Counted from the first letter of the stretch, positions 32,557 to 41,512 are shown. The stretch: 48,252 bases of DNA from an uncultured Porphyromonadaceae bacterium (GCA_902491515.1 CABUIC010000018.1:1-48252), one strand, 5' to 3'. Program-made: numbers and translations. The notes: generated by a model from the letters alone, not told the origin.

Positions 32557-33138
32557 ATGGAACAGAAAAGCATAAAAGGAACACGCACGGAGAAGAACCT
32601 CCTCGCCGCCTTTGCCGGCGAGAGCCAGGCCCGCAGCCGCTACACCCTCTTCTCGCAGAAAGCCCTCGAAGAAGGCTACCAACAGATTGCCGCCATTTTC
32701 CTCGAAACCGCCGAACAGGAACTCCAGCACGCCCGCGGGTTCTTCAGCTACCTCGAAGGAGGCATCGTCACCATCACCGCAGGCTATCCCGCCGGGGTGG
32801 TAGGCGACACGAAGAAAAATCTTGCGGAAGCCGCCGCCGGAGAGCGCGAGGAATGGAGCAACCTCTACTCCGATTTCGCAAAAGTGGCTCAGGACGAAGG
32901 ATTTCCGCAGATAGCCAACCACTTCCGCCTCGTGGCCTCCGTCGAACAGATGCATGAAGCACGCTACATGCGCCTGCTCGAACGCCTGGAAAACGAACAG
33001 GTCTTCCAGCAGCCCGAACCTACGGAATGGATGTGCCGCAAGTGCGGATTCACCATCAACGCCAAGTCCGCGCCCAAACGCTGCCCGGTCTGCGGAGCCG
33101 ACCAAGGCTGGTTCGAGCGCAAAGCCAACAACTACTGA
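32557..33138 (+). CDS. rbr: Rubrerythrin
   Basis: 193 residues from the ATG at 32557 (MEQKSIKGTRTEKNLL); an in-frame ATG at 32470 would add 29 residues of non-family sequence. The N-terminal ferritin-like domain carries the diiron ligands in FAGESQARSRYTLF, LETAEQELQHARGFF, and FRLVASVEQMHEARY. The C-terminal rubredoxin-like domain has MCRKCGFT and CPVCGADQGWF, a Cys4 iron site. It reduces hydrogen peroxide in the cytoplasm of anaerobes. The neighbourhood shows no redox operon; it is probably transcribed alone. Confidence 0.96.
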   Translation: MEQKSIKGTRTEKNLLAAFAGESQARSRYTLFSQKALEEGYQQIAAIFLETAEQELQHARGFFSYLEGGIVTITAGYPAGVVGDTKKNLAEAAAGEREEWSNLYSDFAKVAQDEGFPQIANHFRLVASVEQMHEARYMRLLERLENEQVFQQPEPTEWMCRKCGFTINAKSAPKRCPVCGADQGWFERKANNY

Positions 33139-33247
33139 TTCACCCGCTCTCCCCTTCCCCTCTTGCGGTCCGGCCCCCTGCCGGACCGCTTTTTCCGTCA
33201 TTACGGAAGCCCCCGAGTAAAAATTTTACAAAAAGCGCATCGACCGC

Positions 33248-33278
33248 TTGCACAGCTCGAAAAAAAACGCTACCTTTG
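33248..33278 (+). promoter_or_regulatory. Promoter of tRNA-Ser
   Basis: TTG (33248-33250) and TACCTTTG (33271-33278) stand 20 bases apart and fit the Bacteroidetes consensus. The -7 element is 18 bases upstream of the mature tRNA start. Confidence 0.7.
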
Positions 33279-33296
33279 CACTCGCAAACAACCCGA

Positions 33297-33386
33297 GGAA
33301 AGATGCCGGAGTGGTCGATCGGGGCGGTCTCGAAAACCGTTGTGCCCTTGCGGGCACCCAGGGTTCGAATCCCTGTCTTTCCGCCA
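33297..33386 (+). tRNA. tRNA-Ser (anticodon CGA)
   Basis: A 90-base tRNA with acceptor stem GGAAAGA/TCTTTCC (33297-33303 and 33376-33382), discriminator G, and an encoded CCA end (33384-33386). The anticodon loop CTCGAAA gives anticodon CGA, reading UCG Ser codons. A long variable arm (TTGTGCCCTTGCGGGCACC region) and the TTCGAAT T-loop are typical of tRNA-Ser. A promoter precedes it and a terminator follows. Confidence 0.95.
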
Positions 33387-33390
33387 ATAG

Positions 33391-33421
33391 AAAGCTGCAA
33401 GCCAACAACTTGCAGCTTTTT
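33391..33421 (+). terminator. Terminator after tRNA-Ser
   Basis: The 11-base arms AAAGCTGCAAG (33391-33401) and CTTGCAGCTTT (33409-33419) form a perfect stem with a 7-base loop, followed by a short T-run. It begins 4 bases after the CCA end. Confidence 0.8.
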
Positions 33422-33542
33422 CGTTGTTTTAAACAACAGATTGGGGACAGGGGGGCCGAGTAGCGGAGCGGTCAGGCAGCGGAGCGGAGAAAGAATCTCA
33501 CGCCCCGAAAAGCACGGTTTTTCATGTGCCTTTTTCGTCTTA

Positions 33543-33578
33543 TAATAGTTGACATTTGAACTATTATTGCTATATTTG
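33543..33578 (+). promoter_or_regulatory. hipBA promoter with overlapping operator
   Basis: TTG (33549-33551) and TATATTTG (33571-33578) are 19 bases apart, giving a promoter 26 bases upstream of the hipB start. A perfect inverted repeat, TAATAGTT (33543-33550) and AACTATTA (33559-33566), 8 bases apart, overlaps the -33 region, and a related half-site (CTAATAGCT) lies at 33583-33591. This is the arrangement expected for autorepression by a HipB-type dimer. Confidence 0.65.
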
Positions 33579-33603
33579 CATTCTAATAGCTCAAAACAGA
33601 ACC

Positions 33604-33966
33604 ATGGAAGATAATATCTACATGCTCGCCGATGCCGAAATCTGTCGTCGAATAGGACAAAAAGTACGCCGCCTGCGGCTACGTCAGAACATAACCCAGA
33701 TGTCGCTTGCGGAACAGGCGCAAATATCCGTGTCAACCATAAAGAGAATTGAAGAGGGAGAGATTCGCTCGTTTGACTCTCTCATGAGAGTTTTGCGGAT
33801 ATTGGGCGAGCTTGATATTTTTTCTCCGTTGCTCAAAGAAGAGGAGATGAGTCCAAATGAATATTATGAGTTTGTTGAGGCCGCCAAAAAGAAACGACGC
33901 AACCGGGCGTCATCACCTCAAAAAACAGAGCAACCTAAAACAGAGAAGGAGGAATCAGAATGGTAG
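33604..33966 (+). CDS. HipB-type helix-turn-helix antitoxin
   Basis: 120 residues from the ATG at 33604 (MEDNIYMLADAEICRR); an upstream in-frame ATG at 33556 would lie within the promoter. A lambda-repressor-like HTH spans about residues 15-70: IGQKVRRLRLRQNITQMSLA, EQAQISVSTIKRIEEGE, SFDSLMRVLRILGEL. The C-terminal tail is Lys/Glu-rich and probably flexible. It should neutralise the HipA-type kinase next to it and repress the operon through the inverted repeat at 33543-33566. It overlaps hipA by seven bases. Confidence 0.85.
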   Translation: MEDNIYMLADAEICRRIGQKVRRLRLRQNITQMSLAEQAQISVSTIKRIEEGEIRSFDSLMRVLRILGELDIFSPLLKEEEMSPNEYYEFVEAAKKKRRNRASSPQKTEQPKTEKEESEW

Positions 33967-35240
33967 ACATCGCAAAAGTAAGCCTTTACGGACAACACGT
34001 CGGTTCACTTCGATGGGACAATAACCGTCAGACTGCATTTTTTGAATATGCCGACAGTTTCATCGGCAAAGGGCTGGAGCCGTCTCCTATTCTTATGCCG
34101 GTCAGAGCCGGGAGGATATATTCATTTTCAGATGTAGGAAAAGAGACCTTCAAGGGGCTTCCCGGGATGCTTGCGGATTCGTTGCCAGACACATACGGAC
34201 GGGCGTTGTTCGACCGCTGGCTTGCTCTGACAGGACGGACCAGCGGCAACGCCGTCGAGACTCTCTGCTTCCTCGGGAAGCGATGTATGGGGGCTCTTGA
34301 ATTTGAGCCGGCGATGGATGCGCCATATGGTAAGAATACGGTTATTGAACTTGACACACTCGTAGAGGTCGCAAATGAGGCTTTGGCTGAAAAAGAGGAG
34401 TTCGGAGCAAATCTCGAAGCCGACAAAAAGGCAGCGATTGCCGAGATTGTCCGGCTCGGCACTTCCGCCGGAGGACAGAGAGCCAAAGCAATAATCGCGT
34501 ACAACAAAGCGACCGGGGAGGTCCGTTCGGGACAGATTGACGCTCCGGCAGGGTTCGACTACTATCTGATAAAACTCGACGGAGTCACTGCCGAAGCCGG
34601 ATTCCGTGAGACTCAGAATTTCGGAAGGCTGGAATATTCCTTTTCAAAACTCGTTAAAGAGTGCGGCATAGAAATGTCGGAATGCAGTCTGATAGAGGAG
34701 AACGGACGCGCCCACTTTCTTACCAAGCGGTTCGATCGTCAGGTCGGTGAGAAAATCCATATGCAGACGCTGTGCGGAATCGCCCACTATGACTATCGTT
34801 TGCCGCGGGCATATTCATACGAGCAGGCCTTCAACGTAATGAGGGCGTTGCGTCTGCCATATTCCCAGGCTCAGGAGATGTTCCGCAGGATGGTATTCAA
34901 TATTGTGGTGCGCAATCAGGATGACCATACCAAAAATCTATCATTCCTTATGGATAGGGATGGAAAATGGCGTCTGTCACCGGCATACGATATGGGCTAC
35001 GCATATAATCCTCATGGGGGCTGGACGGCGCAGCATCAGATGTCGGTCAACGGGAAATTCGATGGAATCACACGATATGACCTTCTTGAGTTTGCACGCA
35101 GGAACAACCTCAAGGAGGCGACCGCAATAATCGACATGATTACTGAAGTCGCTTCCCGATGGCCGGAGATTGCGAAAGATTGTGGAGTGCCTCGAGCTAT
35201 GGTTGATGCAATAGTTCCCGAGATGCAACTCATGCTTTAA
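33960..35240 (+). CDS. HipA-family Ser/Thr kinase toxin
   Basis: 426 residues. The N-terminal couple_hipA-like domain (VSLYGQHVGSLRWDNNRQ, LEPSPILMPVR, LPGMLADSLPDTYGRALF) is followed by the kinase part: AGGQRAKAIIAYNKATGE (the conserved G-rich/Lys stretch), FLTKRFDR, VVRNQDDHTKNLSFL (catalytic Asp loop) and SPAYDMGYAY (metal-binding Asp). HipA kinases phosphorylate targets such as glutamyl-tRNA synthetase and cause growth arrest or persistence. Key residues appear to be present. It overlaps the antitoxin gene by seven bases. A second, broken hipA is at 47618-48072 and is from a different subfamily. Confidence 0.9.
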   Translation: MVDIAKVSLYGQHVGSLRWDNNRQTAFFEYADSFIGKGLEPSPILMPVRAGRIYSFSDVGKETFKGLPGMLADSLPDTYGRALFDRWLALTGRTSGNAVETLCFLGKRCMGALEFEPAMDAPYGKNTVIELDTLVEVANEALAEKEEFGANLEADKKAAIAEIVRLGTSAGGQRAKAIIAYNKATGEVRSGQIDAPAGFDYYLIKLDGVTAEAGFRETQNFGRLEYSFSKLVKECGIEMSECSLIEENGRAHFLTKRFDRQVGEKIHMQTLCGIAHYDYRLPRAYSYEQAFNVMRALRLPYSQAQEMFRRMVFNIVVRNQDDHTKNLSFLMDRDGKWRLSPAYDMGYAYNPHGGWTAQHQMSVNGKFDGITRYDLLEFARRNNLKEATAIIDMITEVASRWPEIAKDCGVPRAMVDAIVPEMQLML

Positions 35241-35319
35241 GGTACCAGTCTTTCGGCGCTAGGGGTATATTTCACGGATTTTTGCTAATTTTGAGATGAA
35301 AAAAAATGGAATCCCGACT

Positions 35320-35866
35320 ATGAGCAGGGAAATTCTTTATATACTTCTGCCGGACTATGCGGCGCATGAGGCTGTGTATCTCGCACAGGCAATCGCCTCC
35401 GATGAATTTGCACTGAAAGAGAATCCCCGATACGTCAACCGGGCCGTGGCTCCGACTCTTGAGCCGGTAATGTCAATCGGAGGGTTCCGGATGGTCCACT
35501 CCCGTGGCCGAGCGCGTGATTCCGATAGTCAGGAGCGCTATTGAGAAAGGGAAGGCTGTAGGCGCAATCTGCAATGCGGCGTCGTTCATGGCAAAATGCG
35601 GCTTCCTCAACGCTGTCCGGCACACCGGCAACGGTCTCGAGCAACTGAAGTCGTGGGGAGGCGAGAACTATACAAATCCGGAGGGATATGTCCATTCGCA
35701 GGCTGTCAGCGACGGAAATATCGTGACGGCCAACGGTTCGGCTGCCCTTGAATTCGCAAAAGAGCTTCTTCTTTTGCTCGGCAACGACACCCCTGAGCGT
35801 ATAGAAATGTATTATCAGTTCAACAAACAGGGGTTCTGCGCCTTATTCCCTGATGAAAGTCGTTAA
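35320..35866 (+). pseudogene. DJ-1/PfpI-family gene, internally deleted and frameshifted
   Basis: The start (MSREILYILLPDYAAHEAVY at 35320; an ATG at 35296 is also possible but is only 3 bases from a TAATTTTG -7-like element at 35286-35293) reads as a DJ-1/PfpI protein up to MSIGGFRMV near 35490. The next family segment, which would hold the central strands before AERVIPIVRSAIEKGKAVG, is missing (about 25 residues), and the frame shifts by one. The second frame, from about 35498 to the TAA at 35866, continues as the family (AICNAASFMAKCGFLNAVRH, with the nucleophile Cys of AICNA). Both halves are well kept, so the deletion is probably recent. The product would be non-functional. Confidence 0.8.
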
Positions 35867-36410
35867 TAACGGCCTGATGCGAAACAACATACCTCAGCCA
35901 TACCATATCCGGTCCGAGCGTCCCGAAGACTTCGGAGCCATCTCGGCCCTTGTCAGGGAGGCGTTTGCCTCGGCGGCGCACAGCGACGGCGACGAACACC
36001 TGCTTGTGTCGCGGCTCCGGGATACCGACGAATATATTCCCCGCCTGTCTCTTGTGGCGGTCAGGGACAATATTGTCGTAGGCTACGTCATGTTCAGCGA
36101 GGTAAGAATCGGAGGGCAAAGAGCCGTTGCGCTGGCGCCCGTGGCCGTGAGCCCCGACGTTCAGAGGAAGGGCATCGGAAAACTGCTGATTGCCGCCGGG
36201 CACAAAACAGCCGTCGGGCTTGGTTATACCTGCTCGGTGGTTCTGGGATATCCTGAATATTATTCAAAATTCGGCTATCGCCCGGCGTCGGGCTACGGCA
36301 TCGTTCCCCCCTTCGAAGTACCTGACGAATATTTTATGGCCTGTCAGCTGGACGGCAAATCCACTATGCCGCAGGGAGTTGTAGCATACTCCGCGGCCTT
36401 CGGCCTGTAA
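35853..36410 (+). CDS. GNAT-family N-acetyltransferase
   Basis: 185 residues from 35853, or 177 from 35877 (MRNNIPQPYHIRSERPEDF), which I find equally likely. Acetyltransferase_1 features: ISALVREAFASAAHSDGDEH, LVAVRDNIVVGYVMFSEVRI, LAPVAVSPDVQRKGIGKLLI (the acetyl-CoA binding R-x-x-G-x-G/A loop), SVVLGYPEYYSKFGYRPAS. The pattern matches the YhbS-like group of predicted acetyltransferases. The substrate is unknown. It overlaps the end of the PfpI pseudogene by 14 bases. Confidence 0.9.
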   Translation: MKVVNNGLMRNNIPQPYHIRSERPEDFGAISALVREAFASAAHSDGDEHLLVSRLRDTDEYIPRLSLVAVRDNIVVGYVMFSEVRIGGQRAVALAPVAVSPDVQRKGIGKLLIAAGHKTAVGLGYTCSVVLGYPEYYSKFGYRPASGYGIVPPFEVPDEYFMACQLDGKSTMPQGVVAYSAAFGL

Positions 36411-36526
36411 CTTTACAGGCTTCTGTGCCTGGTTCAGACCGGAAACATTTCACAATTAGTTTACAAACATAAAATATTTATGAAATAATCCGAGGATAAT
36501 TTTGCAGTGTCAAAACCAATCTACGA

Positions 36527-39157
36527 ATGAAACGCGTCACACTGCTTATCTTCATTTCGCTTCTGTTTATTCCGGCTTTCGGCCGCAAAGTATCCGGCAC
36601 CGTAATCGACTCCTCGACCGGAGAAACTCTCATCGGAGCCTCTGTCTATGTCAAGCAATCGCCACGAACGGCAACCGTAACAGGTCTCGACGGGACCTTC
36701 AGCATATCCACTGATGTCAGCGAACCGGTCCTGATATGCACATACCTCGGGTACAGGACGCAGGAAACGGCTGTGAAGGGAGAGGGCCCCCAGACCATAC
36801 GGATGACAGAACTGGCCTCCAGTCTTTCGGAAGTGGTGGTCACGGCCACAGTCTCAAACACCGAGACAGGCGCCCGGATGATCGAGCGGAACTCGATGAA
36901 TGTCGTCAACGTGATGAGCGCCCGAGCCATGGAGCTGTCCCCGGACGTTACCGTAGGAAACATCATCCAGAAAATGTCAGGCGTCACCACGGAGCGCAAT
37001 TCGTCGGGCGAAGGGCAATATGCCATACTTCGAGGAATGGACAAGCGGTATAACTATACCTTGGTCAACGGAGTGAAAATCCCGAGCCCCGACAACAAGA
37101 ACCGTTTCGTTCCCCTCGATCTTTTTCCTTCGGAAATACTCGAGCGCATCGAGGTGGCTAAATCCATGATGCCCAATCTTGAAGGAGACGGAATCGGAGG
37201 CGCCGTCAACCTTGTGATGAAGGACGCCCCCTCGAGGCGGATGCTCAATGCCAACATCACGACTGGATACAACGCCCTGTATCTCGGACGCGACTTCCTT
37301 TCGTTCAACCACGGAGCCATCCAAAAGAAATCACCAAACGAGACAAAGGGCACGACAGGCGATTACGGAGTAAGCGAGAGCGATTTCACGAATGCCTCCA
37401 TGCGGATAAAAAGCTCACGCCCGTGGCCCGACCTTCTCGCTGGCCTGTCATTCGGCGACAGATTCCTCAGCGGAAAACTTGGCATCATAGCCTCGGCAAG
37501 CTATCAGAACATCCACCGCGGCAAAAACAGCGACTGGTATTACCGCTCCGCCTACATGACCAACGGAGTGGAGCACAGGGAATACTCGGAAAACCGTCGG
37601 CGACTCGCCCTACACGGCAAAATCGATTATGTTTTCTCCAGAAACCACAGACTTTCGTGGTACAACGGATGGCTGGACATGACCAACGGACATACACGCC
37701 AGGCGCAGGACGACAAAACGGCTTCCATGCGCATGAGGTGGAACCGCCAGGATATCTTCAATTCCACGCTGCAAGGCTCGCATCTGTTTTCCGGCGACAA
37801 ACTGAGGATAGAATGGAAAGGCGTTTTCTCGCATGCCTCCAACCGCACCCCCGACAATGCCACAGTTTATATCCAGGGCAAGCACCTCTCAACGAGCAAG
37901 GCGGCCGTACGCCGCTGGGAGCACAATTCGGACCACGATTTCGCAGGCTACCTTGACCTCGGCTACCGACTCGGCCGCTGGAATCTCTCGCTCGGAGGAA
38001 TGTTCCGCAGCAAGAAGCGCGACAGCTTTTTCAACGAATACACATTCGACTCCGCTACCGGGCAAGACCATCTCCAGGTGTTCGGAGAAGACTGGGACAA
38101 CCTCGACGGCATACTCATCACGCCCCGAGAGTTCGGCAACATCGGAGACCCCCTGAATTATGAAGCCGACGAGACTATCGGCGCCGGATATGCCATGGCT
38201 GTCCTGAAGCTGACGGCCTGGGAGATTATCGGAGGACTGCGGGTTGAACACACCAGTCAGGGTTACTCATTGAATTTTCCCCGCAACGTCGACCCCTCGG
38301 GACGCCAGATATACACAGACTTTCTTCCGAGCATACACGTGAAACGGATGCTTTCCGAACGGATGAACCTGAAGTTCAGCTACGCGCGGGCAATCAACCG
38401 CCCCAGCTTCTTCGAGATTGTCCCATACAGCATTATCAACGAAGAATATAAGGAGAAGGGCAATCCGGGGCTGAGGCACACGGTAGCCGACAACATCGAC
38501 CTCCGCTGGGAGTTCTTTCCCAAGGCTTCCGAGCAATTCATGGCTGGGCTCTTCTACAAACACCTGAAGGACCCGATTGAATACGGGCTTATCAACGAGG
38601 GCCAGGACACATATTATATGCCGATGAACATGGGCAATGCCGACAACATGGGGCTGGAACTCGATGTCCTGAAATACTTCAATAAGTTCGGAGTGAAGGC
38701 GAACTATACTTTCACTCATTCGCGAATCACCACGGACAAGCGCACAATGGACGGCAACGAAATAAAGACCGTGCGCCAGAGTCGTCCTCTCTTCGGGCAG
38801 GCCGCGCACGTCGCCAACCTCTCGCTCCTGTTCAAAGACAGCTCCAGCGGATGGGACGCACAGCTGGCAGGGAGCTACATCAGTCCCCGGCTTGCCGACG
38901 TGAGCAACTGGTATGACAACGACATCTGGGAGAACGATTACTTCCGCATGGAGCTTTCCGCCGAAAAGACATTCCGCTCCGGACTGTCCGTGTTCCTCAA
39001 AGCCACCAATCTGCTTAACCTACCCATGATACGCTACTATCACAAGGGCCCCCACACCGACAAACTCACGGATGTGGAGCGTCACGGCGGCAATGTTCTC
39101 GAGCGGAAGGAGCGATATGGCCAGACCGTACTGCTGGGAATGAGATTCAGAATGTAG
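36527..39157 (+). CDS. TonB-dependent receptor with CarboxypepD_reg-like domain
   Basis: 876 residues. A signal peptide (MKRVTLLIFISLLFIPAFG) is followed by a carboxypeptidase-regulatory-like domain (residues about 22-100, VSGTVIDSSTGETLIGASVY, LICTYLGYRTQE), the plug domain (about 115-230, SVMNVVNVMSARAM-type start, LRGMDKRYNYTLVNGVKIP, LEGDGIGGAVNLVMKDAP), and a long beta-barrel ending in ...YGQTVLLGMRFRM with a C-terminal aromatic-Arg-Met. It imports a bulky substrate across the outer membrane using TonB energy. It is not a SusC pair because no SusD follows; the next genes encode a beta-helix lipoprotein and a phosphatase-like protein. A TAATTTTG -7-like element is at 36497-36504, 23 bases upstream. 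Confidence 0.92.
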   Translation: MKRVTLLIFISLLFIPAFGRKVSGTVIDSSTGETLIGASVYVKQSPRTATVTGLDGTFSISTDVSEPVLICTYLGYRTQETAVKGEGPQTIRMTELASSLSEVVVTATVSNTETGARMIERNSMNVVNVMSARAMELSPDVTVGNIIQKMSGVTTERNSSGEGQYAILRGMDKRYNYTLVNGVKIPSPDNKNRFVPLDLFPSEILERIEVAKSMMPNLEGDGIGGAVNLVMKDAPSRRMLNANITTGYNALYLGRDFLSFNHGAIQKKSPNETKGTTGDYGVSESDFTNASMRIKSSRPWPDLLAGLSFGDRFLSGKLGIIASASYQNIHRGKNSDWYYRSAYMTNGVEHREYSENRRRLALHGKIDYVFSRNHRLSWYNGWLDMTNGHTRQAQDDKTASMRMRWNRQDIFNSTLQGSHLFSGDKLRIEWKGVFSHASNRTPDNATVYIQGKHLSTSKAAVRRWEHNSDHDFAGYLDLGYRLGRWNLSLGGMFRSKKRDSFFNEYTFDSATGQDHLQVFGEDWDNLDGILITPREFGNIGDPLNYEADETIGAGYAMAVLKLTAWEIIGGLRVEHTSQGYSLNFPRNVDPSGRQIYTDFLPSIHVKRMLSERMNLKFSYARAINRPSFFEIVPYSIINEEYKEKGNPGLRHTVADNIDLRWEFFPKASEQFMAGLFYKHLKDPIEYGLINEGQDTYYMPMNMGNADNMGLELDVLKYFNKFGVKANYTFTHSRITTDKRTMDGNEIKTVRQSRPLFGQAAHVANLSLLFKDSSSGWDAQLAGSYISPRLADVSNWYDNDIWENDYFRMELSAEKTFRSGLSVFLKATNLLNLPMIRYYHKGPHTDKLTDVERHGGNVLERKERYGQTVLLGMRFRM

Positions 39158-39220
39158 AAACTATTTCCGACCCACGCGGAAGGAATGCAATAACCAACCA
39201 AACAACCACAATTCCAAAAA

Positions 39221-40570
39221 ATGAAAAAAATCGCGATTCTCGCCATGATCGGCGCGACAGTGTCGCTTGCCTCGTGTAGCGAAAAGGACGAGCCGAAAGG
39301 CCCCTCGTCAAAAACCGAAATCACCGATACAGAGATGAAGGTGTCCGGCACATGGAAATCAGGAACGGAAATCAGGCTTGACCGCCACCTCGTGATTCCG
39401 GAAGGCGAAAGCCTCACGATAGAGCCGGGCGTAAAGGTTCTCGCGTCCACCTCCGGAGTAGGCGTAAACCATGCTCCCGTGGAAATCATCGTCAAGGGCA
39501 ATCTCTATGTCCTCGGCAGCGAACAGGAGCCTGTGCTCTTCTCTGTCGAAGAGTCCGACCGCACCATTTCCAACACCTTCGCCGGACTATGGGGCGGCAT
39601 TGTTGCAACCGAGTCGTGCGGGGAGATGGTGATTGACCATGCCGTTATCGAATACACAGGAGGCCAGGTAATCGAAGGCTCGCCCTCCGCCACCGCGGGA
39701 ATATACACAGCCGGAGACGACGCCTATCCCCAAATCACAACCACCAACATCGACGGCAAGTACGTCATCACCAACTCGACAATCCGCAATGGCTGGAGCG
39801 ACGGCATATACCTGATGGGAGGGTCGGCCATTATCGCTGGCAATATCTTCTGCGCCAACGGTTTCAGTGGCGCGGAAGCCGTCAATATCAAGGCCGGCGT
39901 AAAGGCCGACATCGCCGGCAATGTAATGTTCAGCCCCAACACCAACGGACTGAAGCTCTCATCGTCGGGACAGAGCGAAACCCGCGGACAGGCCGTGGCC
40001 AACGCCTACAACAACACAATCGTCAATTCGGGATGGCGCCGCGACGGCGAGAAAGGCGGCTGCGTCTATGTGGAGAAGAACTGCCTCGCCAACGTTGTCA
40101 ACAACCTCATGGTCAACTGCAAGTTCCGCGCCATGACCCCGAACTACAAGAATCCCAATGCCGCCGACGCAGGATTTGACGACAAATCCGTGATTGACTG
40201 GAATATGTACGTATCGGGGACGCAGAAAAGCGCCATCGTATACCCCGAAGAAAGCAATGTGGCCTACGCCTACGAAGGCTACAACTACGGACACAAGAAC
40301 TATAACCCCGCCATCGACACCCACAGCGTGATCGTCACACCCGAAAACCTTGTGGATCCGGGCTTTGCCAACTTCGACATAAATGCCGTCGGACTTACCG
40401 ATTACGTCTACGACTCCTCCTGGGATTTTCACCTTACAGCTGGTTCGCCGGCTCTCAGCGGGGCCTCCGCCACGCTCGTGCCCTGCTTCGCCGACGGCCT
40501 CGTGATAGACGGAAAAACATATCAGTCGCCCGCTCTCAAGCCCCAGTTCGGAGCTTTAGGCACAAAATGA
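39221..40570 (+). CDS. Right-handed beta-helix lipoprotein
   Basis: 449 residues with lipobox VSLASC (Cys at about residue 19). The mature protein begins with a Pro/Lys-rich linker, then SGTWKSGTEIRLDRHLVIPE and LTIEPGVKVLASTSG, followed by many short rungs with Asn/Gly turns (VIDHAVIEYTGGQV, YVITNSTIRNGWSDGIYLMG, SAIIAGNIFCANGF, ADIAGNVMFSPNTNGLKLSS, NAYNNTIVNSGW) typical of parallel beta-helix proteins. Such proteins bind or cleave polysaccharides; no lyase catalytic set is evident. It lies 63 bases after the TonB receptor and 9 bases before the phosphatase-like gene, so they form one operon. It probably binds the receptor's substrate at the cell surface. Confidence 0.82.
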   Translation: MKKIAILAMIGATVSLASCSEKDEPKGPSSKTEITDTEMKVSGTWKSGTEIRLDRHLVIPEGESLTIEPGVKVLASTSGVGVNHAPVEIIVKGNLYVLGSEQEPVLFSVEESDRTISNTFAGLWGGIVATESCGEMVIDHAVIEYTGGQVIEGSPSATAGIYTAGDDAYPQITTTNIDGKYVITNSTIRNGWSDGIYLMGGSAIIAGNIFCANGFSGAEAVNIKAGVKADIAGNVMFSPNTNGLKLSSSGQSETRGQAVANAYNNTIVNSGWRRDGEKGGCVYVEKNCLANVVNNLMVNCKFRAMTPNYKNPNAADAGFDDKSVIDWNMYVSGTQKSAIVYPEESNVAYAYEGYNYGHKNYNPAIDTHSVIVTPENLVDPGFANFDINAVGLTDYVYDSSWDFHLTAGSPALSGASATLVPCFADGLVIDGKTYQSPALKPQFGALGTK

Positions 40571-40579
40571 TCGGGAGCC

Positions 40580-41512
40580 ATGGTACGCAAAACATTCATA
40601 TCTGTTGCTATAGCCCTTGCGGCAGTCCTTGGCTCGCAGGCCCAGACCAAGGCCTCGGAGCTGGACGGAGATGTCATACTTATGATTGGCAATGACCTTG
40701 GCCGCAACGGATACTACGAACAGAAACCCATAGCGGAACTGATGGGCAAAGTCGCCGGGGCAGTGGGCCCGGATGCCTTTCTCGCCCTCGGAGACACCCA
40801 TCATTTTCTTGGAATCGAATCGGTCAACGACCCTTTGTGGATGACCAACTTCGAACTGGTCTATTCTCACCCCGAACTACAGGTGGAATGGTGTCCGGTT
40901 CTCGGCAACCACGAGTACCGCGGCAACACTCAGGCCGTTGTCGACTATTCCGGCACAAGCCGCCGATGGGAAATGCCTTCGCGATACTACAGCCGCATCT
41001 TCGAGAATGACGGAACCCGTGTCAGGGTGATTTTCATCGACACGACTCCCATTATCGACAAATACCGCGGGAAAGCCGACGAATACCCGGATGCGTGCCG
41101 TCAGGATGCAGAGACACAGATAAAGTGGCTGGACAAAGAACTGAGCAAGGAAGACGATGCCGACTGGACCGTCGTGGCAGGCCACCATCCCGTCTATGCC
41201 CAGACGCCCAAGCAGAGCAGCGAGCGCGAGGACATGCAGAAACTTGTTGATCCCATACTCCGCAAACACAAAGTCGACATGTACGTCTGCGGCCACATCC
41301 ACAATTTCCAGCATATCCGCCGGAATGGAATAGACTATGTGGTCAACAGTTCGGGCTCGCTCTCAAGGCCGGATGTGAGTGCCACTGACGGCACAGTTTT
41401 CTGCAGCGGAGCCACCGGCTTCTCGATTCTCACCGCCACTCCAAAGGCTCTGACGCTCTCAATGGTGGACGGCACGGGAAATATAATCCATCAGGTAGTC
41501 CGCTCCAGGTAA
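40580..41512 (+). CDS. Exported acid-phosphatase-like metallophosphoesterase
   Basis: 310 residues with a signal peptide (FISVAIALAAVLGSQAQ), so periplasmic or surface-exposed. Calcineurin-like metal-binding motifs: LALGDTHHF (GD), VLGNHEYRGN (GNHE), VVAGHHPVYA (GHHP) and VCGHIHNFQHI (GHxH). The segment FELVYSHPELQVEWCPVLGN, then SRRWEMPSRYYSRIF, parallels tartrate-resistant (purple) acid phosphatases. It should hydrolyse phosphomonoesters. It is the last gene of the operon with the TonB receptor and beta-helix protein, which suggests a phosphorylated or phosphate-bearing substrate; a strong hairpin follows at 41541-41580. Confidence 0.88.
   Translation: MVRKTFISVAIALAAVLGSQAQTKASELDGDVILMIGNDLGRNGYYEQKPIAELMGKVAGAVGPDAFLALGDTHHFLGIESVNDPLWMTNFELVYSHPELQVEWCPVLGNHEYRGNTQAVVDYSGTSRRWEMPSRYYSRIFENDGTRVRVIFIDTTPIIDKYRGKADEYPDACRQDAETQIKWLDKELSKEDDADWTVVAGHHPVYAQTPKQSSEREDMQKLVDPILRKHKVDMYVCGHIHNFQHIRRNGIDYVVNSSGSLSRPDVSATDGTVFCSGATGFSILTATPKALTLSMVDGTGNIIHQVVRSR

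Noticed and set aside
33462..33487. Possible degenerate tRNA or GC-rich direct repeat after tRNA-Ser
   Set aside because: The 10-base repeat AGCGGAGCGG occurs twice, but no acceptor stem, anticodon arm or T-loop can be built.
33512..33535. Possible terminator before the hipBA promoter
   Set aside because: The GCAC/GTGC stem is only four bases with a ten-base loop; too weak to list despite the T-run.
36416..36431. Hairpin after the GNAT gene
   Set aside because: A five-base stem (CAGGC/GCCTG) with no T-run is too weak to call as a terminator.
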